Shown here piece by piece: positions 23,046 through 34,905 of a stretch of 64,000 nucleotides of DNA. Location: positions 1,302,001 to 1,366,000 of the forward strand of contig CADCSX010000002.1 in assembly GCA_902805475.1 (NCBI GenBank). The letters are read 5' to 3'. The translations under genes were made by a program, and so were the position numbers. Below the pieces are notes generated by a model. The model did no database searches. It was not told the origin of the DNA and was given only the letters and a program-made list of their open reading frames with translations. Positions within the stretch are counted from its first letter, which is position 1, and every line of letters begins with the position of its first letter. The stretch comes from Entonaema liquescens (lineage: Eukaryota > Ascomycota > Sordariomycetes > Xylariales > Xylariaceae).

Positions 23046-23689
23046 TTCTGCGCCCGGTTCTTGTATTAACTGGAATATGGTTGGTGTCATTAATCCGGTA
23101 TGTGTCTGCTATACGGTAATATTAACAGTATGCATTTCTAACTTCGATAAAGAACGAGACATTCACTCTGGATATCCAAAAGGAATTTGTCGCGAACTCG
23201 ACTTTTCAACTCAGTCCTGGTGAAGCGTTTCCGGACGAATCATCGCCTTCCAGCACAGCAGGCTCGGGTAGCGACCCAACGTCGACACCTGCAGACTCAT
23301 CCAGTGGGACCGGGGGAACATCGCTTTCGGGTGGGGCTATCGCAGGTATTACCATCGGAGGTGTTGCTATCATTGCCGCCTTGATCTATATCTGCGGTAG
23401 GAAAGGCGGAATCGAGAAGGGATACCGACGGAGCAAGTTAATCAATACGGCACCGCCGCCGCAAATTGTCGAAGCGAATTACAACGACTACGGGGTTAAA
23501 AGTACTCCCATGGGCTCACCCTACGCTCCGTCATACGCGGACCCATACAGGTCACCGAGCCCCGGAGCCGTGAGTTCTCAGATCGGAAGCCCACACAATT
23601 CATACATGGGGCATCCGAGTCCCGGATTTCCACCATACGGCCCTGCTAGCCCCCCCTTCCCCGGCCAAGAACAATATCCTTTATTGTAA

Positions 23690-24250
23690 GGATACTTACC
23701 TCATTTTGCTTTCGAAGCTATCGAGTCTAACATTGCATAGTGAAGCACCTAATTCGCAAATAAAACCCCCGGCGAATCCGCCAGCAGAACTCCCGGGTAG
23801 CATTGACGGCCCGCACGCGCGATGAGCCGGATAGCATATGCGGTCTAACGCATACTGTTTATATAGATGGCTAATTAAATATTCCAAAGTTGATTCCATA
23901 TAAAAATACTATAATGGCCAAGTGAAATGGTGGATGTTGGATATCAATATTGCATTAGCATGGCGCTAGGAGTTTTACGATCTATTACCGTTTCCATGAT
24001 ACTTGAGGCTATACTCGTATGTCATAACGAGTTCCGAGTTGTCATGCTGGTGTGGGGTAGGAAGTAGGGATCAGCCGTATATAGGCCTATGATTTAAGCG
24101 GAAAGAAAGGCTCTAGAGAAAATATGTTGATGAAGCATGTGTAATAAGAGAATGAGTTGCCTAATAAACTTTCATGAAGCCTCAGTAGTATAAGAAGTTA
24201 AAGAAGCTGCATTTCACCCTTGATCTTTGTCTCACTCATATGTGTTAATA
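23690..24250. other. Short intergenic between interrupted gene and second element
   Basis: About 560 bp holding the presumed 3' untranslated region of the cupredoxin-like gene. Otherwise I see nothing in it. Confidence 0.4.
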
Positions 24251-24253
24251 GTA

Positions 24254-24312
24254 CCATCCGCCACTTACCAATTGGACAAACCCACTTTAACCACTTTTTT
24301 TATACTAAAAAT
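24254..24312 (+). repeat. Left inverted repeat of the second element
   Basis: Pairs with 26456-26514 at roughly 85 percent by eye; most mismatches are transitions. Confidence 0.75.
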
Positions 24313-26455
24313 CAACGTATTTAAATAAATATAAATAATTAAAATAAATTATAAAAAATGTATAAATAATATCAATTTAAAGCGTTTAAGTTAATTAATT
24401 TTAATATTTAATTAACGGTTTTATAATTTTTTTAAAACGCGTTTTAATAAGTAATAAAACCGTTTAATTTTTATAATTTTTATTTTTATTTATATTTTTA
24501 TTTATATCTTTATTTATATCCTCATTAATTATTATTATTTCGTCATTTATAACCGTTTTAACGTTTATAAAAATTATATTATTAATTTTATTATTTATTT
24601 TATTAATTTTAATAAATTTTTTATTAAAATTAAAGATTTTTTAATGTTATTTTAATTTAATTATTTTTAATTAACGTTTTAATAATTATATATAAAAATT
24701 TTTTAAAATTATTTTAAATTTAATAATAATAAAAATTTTAAATATAAATTTTATAATTTATTTCGTTAATGGGATTTTATTAAAATTTAATTTAATTATT
24801 TAACGCGAAATATTAAACGATTAAAATTATTAAATTAATTAATAAGCATTATTAATTTTATTTTTAATTTTAATTTTAATTTTAACTATTATATCGTTGT
24901 TAAATTGATTTTTTTAAATTTTAAAATATATTAAAGTTTTAAATTTATTAATAAATTAATTTTTAATAATTTTAAAATTTGTTTTAATATTTTTTTAAAT
25001 TAATTTTTCCCGTTTAATTATATTATAATATTTAATAAATTTAACTTTATTAATAAATAACGAATTAATAACATTATTTAATAAGTTTAAAATTTTACGA
25101 TAAATTAATTTAATAATATTAAAAAACTTATTATTTAAAAATTAAAAATGATAAAAAATATAAATTAAGAAAAAATATAATGCGATATTATTAAAATAAT
25201 ATATAATTATAAATTTATTTTTAAATAATTTAATTAATTATATTAATTAATTAAAAAATAATAAAAAATGGTAAAAATATGAAAAAAATATTTAAAAATA
25301 AATAATTAAATAAATTTACGAATATATAATTTTTATAATTATTTAATATTAATAAATATCGTAATTTATTATAATTAAATAATTTATTTATTTATAATAT
25401 AAATATATTTTATAATTATTTTATAATAATATAATTATTAATTTAACTTTTTTTAATATAAGTAAATTATTAAATTATAATTTTTTTTATTTTTTTTTTA
25501 AATTAAAAAATTTATAAGTTTTTATTTTTTAAAATAATATTAAAATTTAATATAATGTTAATTATATTAATATATTTAATAAACAACGTTTAAAATTTAT
25601 TTTAAAGGTTTTTTATAAACGTTTTTTTAGTTTTTAAATTTTTTAAAATTAAATTATTAAATTTTAATTATTTTAATTAATAAAGTTAATTTTTTTTTAA
25701 AAAAAAAATATTAAAATTAAATATATATTATAATTAATTATAAGTTTTTTTTTATTTATATTATACGTTAAATAAAGTAATATATTATTATAATGATTTT
25801 TTTTAATATTAAAATATTAAATAACGGTTTTAAAATTAAAATTATTAAATCGTTTAATTTTAATATAACGATTTATTTTAATTTTAATTATTAAATTTTA
25901 TCGTATAAAACTTTTAATTTAATTTTTATTAATTATGTTAATTTAACCGTTAATTTTTGCATATTTAAACGCGATATATTTTATAATTAAATAATTAAAA
26001 AAATATTTAAAAGTTTTTTAATAAAAAATTTAAATAAATAAATGTATTTTTTAGTTTTTTGTAAATTAAAAAAGTTATATTAAATTAATAAATGTTTAAT
26101 TATTAATTAAACGATAATTAATTATATTATAAAAAATATTATATTTTTCGGAAATTTTTTTAATAAAAATATTATTATTAATAACGTTAAATAAAACGTT
26201 AATAATGTTTTTTTTAATATAATAAAAAAATATTATATATTTTAATTAAAAAATTTAATATTAAATAAATAGTTAATTTACGAAATTATATATTTAATTT
26301 TATTAATATTTTAATATATAATAATATTATTAAAACTTTATATTTTTTTTTTAAAATAACGTTATTTAATAAATTATTTTTAAAATATTATATTAATTAA
26401 GTAATTTTTAAATATCTTTAAAATTAATTAGTTATAATATATTTAAAATAAGTAA

Positions 26456-26514
26456 TTTTTGGTATAAATGGGGTGGTTAAATGTGGGTTTATCTAATTGG
26501 TAGGTGGCGAATGG
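26456..26514 (-). repeat. Right inverted repeat of the second element
   Basis: Reverse complement partner of 24254-24312, carrying an extra A and a CCCA-for-TTTT difference. Confidence 0.75.
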
Positions 26515-26516
26515 TA

Positions 26517-29500
26517 TTGAATATGTTAAATAGTCCACTCGAATAATATCATCCTTTCCAAACGTTTGGTTTCTAAACGTACAACTATGTATACCGAGGT
26601 ATACAGTAACAAAGTTATTCATTAACCGTGTAGTAGTGATAGATTTACTTACATCCAGTAAGGTCAGTACATTTGCGAAGGGGGATAATACTATAGTTTT
26701 ACTAAAGTACGAAGAGATCTTGAGCCCAGTCAACTACGACCAGACAACATACGTAGCAGATAACACACGTAGCTACTAGTTATTTGTTCTTAGTATCTTG
26801 ATAATAGAAATTCAAATCAATAATAATTACTCGGAAAGTTGATGGTTTCATAGATATCGCACATGCGTAAGTATAGACCTAAGTTTCGGTAACTTGGTTT
26901 CCCGTAATAGATGCTAGTTACTAAATTCATATTACTCAAAGGAGTTAAATTTCATATGGCATTGTATAGGAGGCAGTTAACATAAGACAAGAAAGAAAGA
27001 AGGCTAGAGAGACATATATAGCTTAAAAGCCCCAACGTATTCTCTAACTAACCGTACGCCATATTATTGTACACTTCTGTGCTATATGACAGCCCCCGAT
27101 TATCCCATCAATTATTGGTTCACGGGTCGGAATCTACTTAGACTTTAGATGTCATAGGGCTCAGTGAGTACCGGTCCGCTGTTAATCACAAGCCAAAGCA
27201 GGAAGTATGGAAACAGTTCCCTCGTGTTGCTAGGACCTTAGATCTAAGGCATTTGAAAGAGCCAGTTAGGCGGTCTGAGGGGGCACTTCCGATAGCTGGC
27301 GTTGAACGGGGCAAAATGTGTCTCAAGTAAAGGACCGAAGGATCTATGGGGAAACAACCGAGTGGCAGAGGTCCCATTTGAGTCCCCAGAACAAAGAACA
27401 TATTTTGTATGTATAACTAGCTCTATCTTCCAGAGTTCTCTTAATCGGAGTTCCTTGCAACCAAACTTCGTTGTTTCCTCACCTCTTGCCCCATCTCGTG
27501 ACATTGAGTCTCAGAGAAACTTTGCCAAACCCAAAGTAAGAAACTAAAAAGGGGTAAGTGTATGAAGTTTTATCCTTTCCGGGTAGACAATTCGAGTTAA
27601 ACTTTTCAGTCGATAGGATAAGTTGTTCCTAATGCGAAAATACATCGAGGATTTAGGTAGGGAATAAGATCGGGTGCTGCTATAATAATCGGCTTAGTTT
27701 AGATTTAGAATGAAGTCCATACTTAGAATGACATAGTGATAGACTATCAGTCTATTAGAAAGATCTTAGCTATGAATACGTTACAAACTAAGATGTGTGA
27801 TCGAAGAAACTGAGGGCATGTCTACCTAACTAGGCCTGTGAGTGATATTGTCGTTAGCCTCTAAAGGGGGGGCGGCTCTCTCAATGAGGTGGATGGTACT
27901 TGTCCTAAATCGATTCATACTAAGCTTTGGAGGTCTACGAGTGGTACTGACCTATTTGATCTATCGATGAGTGGAACAATACAATGGTTCCTACCAAGTA
28001 GGGTTGTCTATTCGGTAATTACCATGAGATATAGTGTATTCCAGCGTTTTTAGCACATCATTATATTAGGGCGAGTCCCTAGTATGAGAGGTATTCTGCA
28101 ACGAAAGAAAAGGTATCAGGGTCTCATTCACTTCTAATATAAACTTATATGAACTATACAAATCCTAGCAATCGCGAAACGCCCCCTTCCTTGAAGTGTA
28201 AAGAAGTCTAAGACCTAGTTGGAGTTCTGAAGAGGATAGAAAGTGCGCAAGGCTAGCAGCATGATTCATCAAAGTCCCGTACACAATTTGATGGCAAATT
28301 TGCACTTTATCGCTAGGCAGTTTCTCAACAATGCAGACCGGCTGACTCAACTCTCTTCATCACATGTCCAGGTGATTGTAGGACTCATTGCGTCACTGAA
28401 GAATATCCGTATCAATAAGGTTAGGTGTATTGAGTACATCGGCAGTTTGCAAAATAGGCATCAACTATCAGGCCATGGGTGTCACGATCCTGGGCGAGAC
28501 ATCTAAAGCAAATATTACCTTCCTTAAGTACGTGTAGTATTAGGCTCCCATAGTTAGGCCATAGTTCTTCGTGGAGCAACGGTTTTTTCTTGCACTATTG
28601 ATTCTATCTCGTGACAATGGGATATCATCAGCTTATCTGAGGGGACACTGCGAAAACTTAACGTAGCAAAGTATGAGTAATACGTACTTATGGTATATAC
28701 AGAGTTCCTAAGTATTAGCAAATTGATGACTATACTATATACTATGGTATACTTCGTCTAATAGCCTCGAGAATCAGGGTGTAGTTCTACTGAAAATCGA
28801 TTTGGAAAGCGCGTGATAATTAGAATTCTCGGTTTGAATCCACTTGAGTCTTCACCAATCCAATTCCCTAGTCACACCGAAATATGTTTTATTGGCGAGA
28901 GCATATACCAAGGCCTGCCCATATGGCACACATGTCCTCGGCGAACTGTTTTCATAGGCCACAAAGCTTGGTATGATATCCTCCACATTGTGTTTCTTAG
29001 GTAGGTACCTAGGTATACCTTGCGTGTAGAAACACAAAATCCGAAGGCCTATTTGATGCCGATAATACCTAACAAATACGGAAGAGGATGATGACAGATA
29101 AATACACTTCTCAGAGAAGTTGCACACTTCTAGAGGGATGCCCGCAGAAGCTTTTGCCCGCTAATGATAAGAAGTTCAGGGGTTATGACGAGAAGGCTGT
29201 CAACGGGGTAGAGGGAGATACTACTTACGGACAGTTAGTCAAACGTGATTCGTAGTTCGAGTCGTGTGATCGATCTTAGGCTAGGCCGATACGATCCGCG
29301 TTATGCAGGTAGAAAATCTCTAAGGCAGCCAGCAGGCCAACCAAGTGCTTAGTAGGTGCCATGCTATGATCAGTTAAAACATGAAAAATTATTACGCAAG
29401 TATCGGACGATCCGATTTAAGTGGTGCAGACCTGTGCCGCCATGGGAGGCTAGGTGGCCTGCTCTGGCGCCACGGGAAGTCCACCCTCTTCTCCTCTACG

Positions 29501-32500
29501 TACACGATGTACAGTATGCGCTGGGAGGTCTACCGGTACCTGTATCATCACGAGACTTCTACCCCGAGCATGCACTGGGTTTTGACTGCCGCCTAGGAGG
29601 TAGGCTACGATCCCCCCCTTAGTTCAGTATAATCTCACCGCTACTATGTACATACATGCGGTCCTCGATGTCTCGCATGATGCATAGTCGATAATCAAGG
29701 CAGTGACTCAAAGATTTAACCTCGTTCCAATCAAAGGTCTAGTTCTCAACAGCTACCTGCGTTGATCAAGGCTTAGTTGCGATTGGAGAATTGTGAGCTG
29801 CAGAATCCGGCGAACAATTACTAGCAATTGATCGGAGCTACCGTAGTAGATCTTCGCTTCGCTTCGCTACGAAAGCTTTCTATGCGAAATTGTTACCCTG
29901 AAGATAAGGTGGCGAGACCGTTTGGGGGCCGAACTTAATAGACGACATATTGCACTTTCGGAGGCTAGCCTGGAATTGGATGCCTCCGCAGGAGGGAGTC
30001 ATACAATATTGATGCCTGGATAGCTTGATATCGATTTGTAGGACTTTTACCATGGTCTCATGATATCACAAGTGAAGTTGTCGTTATGTGTTTGAAGTGA
30101 CGTTTGTGACGTTTTGCGATGAGCTTAGACCAAAAGCCTTGATTTGTTTGATAACGGGTGTTTGTGGAGATTATCCAAGACAAGAAGCCGCCCCAGTCCT
30201 TAAGCTGTGAGGTCGAGTTTGTGGCCCGTTATCACCTATAGGTACACAGCCACTTCAGCTGCTCAGCCTCATCATTTGAGGCCAAGTGGATTCGTTTCGA
30301 GATCCCCTGGCGCTTCTTAGTCGGCGATGCGAATCTGCCTAGCGTAGGGCTGAATCTTTCCAATTTGCCATCTTCCAAAGTCCTAGGCGGGGTTTGACCC
30401 AAGTAAGAAGACGGGGTCTTTTTTAACTCCTTGTCGCTATGACCGAAACTTCTTAAAAGGTGACGAAAGAATAAAACCTCTTGCATCGAAACATAAGTTG
30501 GTTGCCTCTGAAATGGTCTGGGGGTTTGATGGCGAGCCGTGTCTATTTTGGGGGCCACTGAATCCTTTACTGGATTCACTGGATTCACTGGATTTTATTG
30601 TTCATTCAAGGGAGAGAGCGTATGTTACAGATAAGCGCGAAGGCCGTTATCATGGGCCGTAGCACGGATGCCGTCAGCACCTTCGCATTCGCATTTTACC
30701 AGTAAAAGTAGTGATACCTTTACATCATTGGGGATCATTGGGGATCAATTCTAACAAAGTTTTGCGCATTGTTTTTTTGTTTTTTTTTGTTTTTGTTTTT
30801 GCACATTCAACGTGGACATGCTGACGCAGCGCCATCGTCCGAACCCGAAAGTGACACTAATGACATGGCACGTCAGCTGTATTTCGATATTTGGTTAGGT
30901 ATTCATTTCGCTTGAAGTTAATCCGGACAGCCGGAAAGAGATGCGATAAAAGAAATAATTTCTGACATTATTAACTACGTAAGTTACGAATAAGGAAAGA
31001 AGAGAGAATGAGAAAAAAAAATGGGGAGAGATATTTTAGGTAAGTATTGAACTTGTAACAATTTATTTAACGCGCACGCGTAATATGTTGAATTGGGAAA
31101 TGTGTATTAATAGGTTGGGTGGTTTTGGGAGTCTGGGTTGTCTGGGTGGTCTGGGTGTGTGCGGCAAATATTGCAAAAGAATCCGGAAGCGAGGATTGGG
31201 CATCGACAAGCGACACACGGAGATGAAAATCCTTCATCATGCAATCGAAAGCTTGTAGTTTGTAGTTTGTAACTTGTAGCTTGGAAAAAGCTGAGCTGAG
31301 CTGAGCTACATACTATGTAATCCGTAGTATGTTTGACCATTTCCCCTTGGGTTCCCCCTTTATTCATCTCCCTTTTGAAGTATTGAGAGAGTGTGTCTCT
31401 ACAAACTTATCCATAATTACGAGCTTTCACACTAAATTATTAGTCCTACATTATTGGACATACCTATAATACCTACTAAGATAGAAGGTTGCATATCTTT
31501 TTTGTTGCCTATGTAGGATTTAGTTGGTTTTTCTACATGCCTACCTTACGCTAGCACCGAGTACCTACATTAGTTGAATATTTAGTTGATTGATAATACA
31601 ATATTTGATAAGAAAAAAAAGAGAGAAAAAAGTAATGTAGCCTAGAATTTGCACATAACACGTGATATAGTCCCCTTGGCTAAACTGCGCTCAATGGTCA
31701 ATTGAAGAGGGGTTTTCGAAAGAATGACTCCTTTGTTTTTACACTTTACATTGTATCCTACATTGTATCTTGTCAGGTGTGGTGTGGTGTGGTACCTGTT
31801 TATTCGGTACCTACCTCATCAATACAATTGAATTGTACAATTAACAATCAAGGACATTATGCAAGATTTGGCCAGAGCAACCCCGGACTTTTTTTTACGT
31901 CTCACAAAAAATAAGGAACAAATGACGAATTGCCAAATCGTCGTGTTTCCAAGGTTTCTCGTAAGAGTGTAACTTTTTACTTTTCATTCACAACACACGA
32001 AGGGCACGTATCCACGGGAAACATCAATATTCTAGATCTCTACAATCCCTACAATCCCTACAATCCCTAAAAACCATGTAAGCCAACATAGCTTTTTTAC
32101 TTACAAACGCCCTCGCCGGTCTAATGTGGCTGAGTTGTTTATGCCCGACTTTGATCGGGAGGGACGTTGGCTTCCCATTCAAGCTGTACCAGGTAAACGA
32201 CCAGGTAAACGAACCCTTAACCTACCAGGTAAAGCTACCCTAGTTTCTCATCGCATCGTGCACTTTGCCACGATGCGACCAGCTACCCTAGGTTTTGGGA
32301 CCTTGGGGCCTTGCATCGATGTGCGGGAAGGCTATGTCCTCCACATTTGACGCCAAATCACATCGAAGTCGATGACTCGTCCGGGAACCCATTTGGTCGA
32401 TTGAGATGCATCATAGCGGGTGCAAACCGTCTGCAAGTCACCACTCGCATTGCGCATTCGCATTGGCATTGGTAGCTACCATCAATCAGTCTAGCCCATC

Positions 32501-33849
32501 TAGTTAGCAGCTTACCATGTAGTCACCCATTACCGCACTCTGCATTTACTGCACCATTACATTCCACGGAATTGGGGACTTGGAAACTTAGCAAATGGGA
32601 TGAGTCGAGAGATCCGTTCGGTTCATGCACACACCTTTCTGGTGCTAATCAATATGTTCCCAAGTTCCAGAGTTTCTTCTCCGGCAAAACTACTGGATTT
32701 TTAGAGTCACTCCCCACGCCTTGTCTCATGTTGCTTATTTGCTTAATTATTTGCTTATAACAAAATTATTTTAACGCGCGGATATCGAACTCACTTATCC
32801 AGCCTTATGAGAGGGAAGGAACATTCGAGGGTCGGTCCTCTGAGGCCCCTCTTTGGGCTGCCTCTTGCGTAGCCTTCCGTCTCGAGTCCATCAACGAGGG
32901 TTCAAAAAAAGAAAAAAAAAAAAAAGATTCGAGTTAGTGGCTGAAGAGGTGGGCGATCAAAACTGGGATCCCTTCATGGAACGAACCCACGCGGCCGACC
33001 TTGCCATGAATGGTACCGCGTCCATGGGTGTGAAGCTACACACTCAGCTGCACACCCTCCTTTCCAAAATTCACCTTGTACCCCAGTACGATCACCCGTC
33101 TTCCTTAGGCCAAACACTGCCTCTTCCGTGTGTGAAACATTATTGGCTCAGTCAGGAAACACCATTCCTTTCTGGTGTGCTAGCAATACGGATGAATGAT
33201 TCATCGGCCCTGGTAACGCAGGCACCCAAGGACCGAACATGGGTCAGAGGGAGAGGGATGCTCGAACCCCTGTCCGAAATTATGTACACCACAAGACGAG
33301 GGAAAAAAAAAAACCACATATGTACGTACAGAAAGTCCTTCGATACTCCCCGTACTTAAAGCACCGAAACTCTACCCCCCTATTGTTGTTAGTTTTACCT
33401 CTCCTCTACCATAGTACATCTTGTTGGATCATCCGTCTTGAACCACCTTACGGAATTTAAGAAGGTGTCAGATACTAGGCACCCGGTTACCTCTTCGAAA
33501 GCATACAAATTCCTCAGGTCCCCCCCTTCCATTCCACACGAGAATTCCCTTCCCGATGCCCTCATGTCTTTAGGCCCAGAAGCTGAATTCCCTATCGATC
33601 ATTCCGTCTCTGACACTGCCGACTGACCATACTACCGTGGCATCTTACCTAAGGATTCTCGTCAACAACTCTGTCTACAACCATAAACATTCACCTGGAT
33701 TAGTCTCAACTGAAATCACTCCGGCTCAGGCCAGCGTGTCGCTTGGATCGCATTCTATCAGCAATCCCCGAAGGCACCGCCCGAGACCTCAGATTATACA
33801 ACCTAACCCACCGCGCATTAGCCGCACTAGCACATTAACAACCGACACG
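26517..33849. other. Gene-poor 7.3-kb region with simple repeats
   Basis: No gene can be supported. 26.5-29.6 kb is of ordinary composition with only short broken frames and looks like old, unrecognisable decayed sequence. Small features: a TAGGTAGGTACCTAGGTATACCT cluster (split over 28998-29020), TCGCT units near 29862-29876, ACTGGATTC tandem units near 30572-30594, TCTGGGTKGT-type units around 31130-31160, AGCTG units near 31293-31306, three tandem TACAATCCC units near 32040-32068, CAGGTAAA-type direct repeats near 32190-32235, and a 10-bp-stem hairpin (TCGCATCGTG/CACGATGCGA) near 32253-32280. The last 2-3 kb may be a long promoter and leader for the gene at 33850. Confidence 0.45.
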
Positions 33850-34905
33850 ATGTGCAACAAGAATATATTCACCTACGTTTACCCTGACGGGCACAGCGCT
33901 GAGCAGACCAAGTACGACCTATGCGAAAGCTCGCGCCACGGCGTGCCATGCAAGCTCACCAAGACCTTCCAACACCCGACAGAATACGTCCGATCTGGCC
34001 AATTAAGCCCACCAGGATATAACCTTGGGCAATTCCCGCCCACCCCACCACTCTCGTCTCACTCCGCTTCTGACTCGGAGCACTCTTCCAAAGGACGATC
34101 AAGTGTCTACATCAATGGAGAAAAGGTTATCGATCTTAACAGGCGCTCGTCGCGACGCGACAAGGGTGAGCGCGCCGGTGACCGTACAGTCTACGTTGAC
34201 AGCCCACCGCTGTCGCGCACGCCACCCCGCAAATACAGCATCTCGCGCAACACATCTTCTAGCCCTCACGAAGAGACCGTCCGTGTGCGGGAAGCGCGAC
34301 ACAGCGAGAAGAGCCCAGACGAGCGCGAAAGATCTTCGTCCCGCCGCCGACAATCTATCGAAGTCAAAATAGTTAATGAACCACGACACAGGCGACACGG
34401 GTCTAGCAAGTCGAGCTCACATGATGATGACGAGGAGGAGCGTGAGCTTCGCCGAAAGCGCAGGAACAGCCACGTACGGTTTGAGGACGAGGAGGAGAAA
34501 GATGAGAAGAAGAAGGAAGAGAAGAAAAAGAAGATACAATCCGAGATCGAGCGCGCGAATGAGGATATCGCTAACCGACCTGCCGTGCCAACTACGACGG
34601 TACTAGCCAACACACGATATCGTCGGGGCTCGGTTGCTGTCGACCCTAACGATACGGCGCTTGTGCACTCAATGGACAACCTTAGCCTAGAGCGCGAACG
34701 ACAGGCCAATCTAGACCGTGACAGGCGACGACGCGAGAAACGGGCCGCTGAACAGCGCAACCGTGAGCTCGAGGAAGAAGAGGCGCAAAAGCAACGATTG
34801 AAAGATCGTCTTTCTAACCGCCGGGCCACTATCAGCGACAGCCGAAGCTTGGGGCGCGCTCGACAGAAGATAGTATACGATGATGGAAGATCCTACTGGG
34901 AGTAA
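33850..34905 (+). CDS. Conserved fungal hypothetical protein, charged and disordered
   Basis: Single exon, 351 residues. The open frame extends upstream to 33637, but the first in-frame ATG is at 33850, so I start there. Residues 1-50 hold a small ordered-looking segment (MCNKNIFTYVYPDG, then YDLCESSRHGVPC with three Cys), an opening I associate with a widespread Pezizomycotina protein of unknown function. The rest is low complexity: Ser/Pro-rich, then Arg/Ser-rich, then long Glu/Lys/Arg stretches likely to form a single alpha helix or coiled coil (about 205-235 and 275-320), ending in IVYDDGRSYWE. No enzyme motif or membrane segment is visible. Function unknown. Confidence 0.75.
   Translation: MCNKNIFTYVYPDGHSAEQTKYDLCESSRHGVPCKLTKTFQHPTEYVRSGQLSPPGYNLGQFPPTPPLSSHSASDSEHSSKGRSSVYINGEKVIDLNRRSSRRDKGERAGDRTVYVDSPPLSRTPPRKYSISRNTSSSPHEETVRVREARHSEKSPDERERSSSRRRQSIEVKIVNEPRHRRHGSSKSSSHDDDEEERELRRKRRNSHVRFEDEEEKDEKKKEEKKKKIQSEIERANEDIANRPAVPTTTVLANTRYRRGSVAVDPNDTALVHSMDNLSLERERQANLDRDRRRREKRAAEQRNRELEEEEAQKQRLKDRLSNRRATISDSRSLGRARQKIVYDDGRSYWE

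Larger units (their letters stand above)
20438..23689 (+). pseudogene. Cupredoxin-like extracellular serine-rich protein with C-terminal membrane anchor, interrupted by an inverted-repeat element
   Basis: Without the insertion, four exons give 322 residues: 20438-20627, 20686-20875, TTCTGC plus 23052-23097, and 23153-23689. All joins are in frame. Residues 1-19 are a clear signal peptide (MKLLVLLIAAAATFSPIYA). The cupredoxin-like domain follows: VTHTVRVGLQHDFQPDTI, FNFYPKNHSVVRADF, PCIPWE, FFSGPV, and the FFYCSAPGSC-to-VGVINP strand with likely copper ligands. Next come a Ser/Thr/Gly-rich stalk, one transmembrane helix (AIAGITIGGVAIIAALIYIC) and a Pro/Tyr-rich cytoplasmic tail of about 100 residues. 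The third exon is cut after its sixth base by the element at 20935-23045. The gene is probably dead, unless the element is spliced out from the 20876 donor to an acceptor ending at 23012. That would keep the frame but replace the Cys by Trp and add 11 codons. Confidence 0.85.
24254..26514. mobile_element. Second inverted-repeat element, RIP-like decay, TA flanks
   Basis: A 2.26-kb AT-rich block bounded by imperfect inverted repeats of about 60 bp (24254-24312 and 26456-26514), starting CCATCCGCCACTTACCAATT on the left. The arms differ mainly by C/T and G/A transitions and one indel. TA lies immediately outside both ends (24252-24253 and 26515-26516), suggesting a Tc1/mariner-type TA target. 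The interior is very AT-rich. Many of its few remaining C and G bases lie in CpG, and CpA/TpG are scarce, as expected after repeat-induced point mutation. No frame of useful length survives, so whether it once coded for a transposase cannot be told. Confidence 0.75.

Noticed and set aside
26520..29640. Possible Copia-type retrotransposon remnant
   Set aside because: No integrase or reverse transcriptase motif and no LTR pair could be found by eye; left as unassigned decayed DNA.
32853..33359. 168-codon plus-strand frame
   Set aside because: Non-ATG start, contains a poly-Lys run from an A-rich tract, resembles no family; more likely leader DNA of the next gene.
34266..34829. 187-codon Arg/Ser-rich minus-strand frame
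   Set aside because: Mirror of the charged low-complexity gene on the plus strand.
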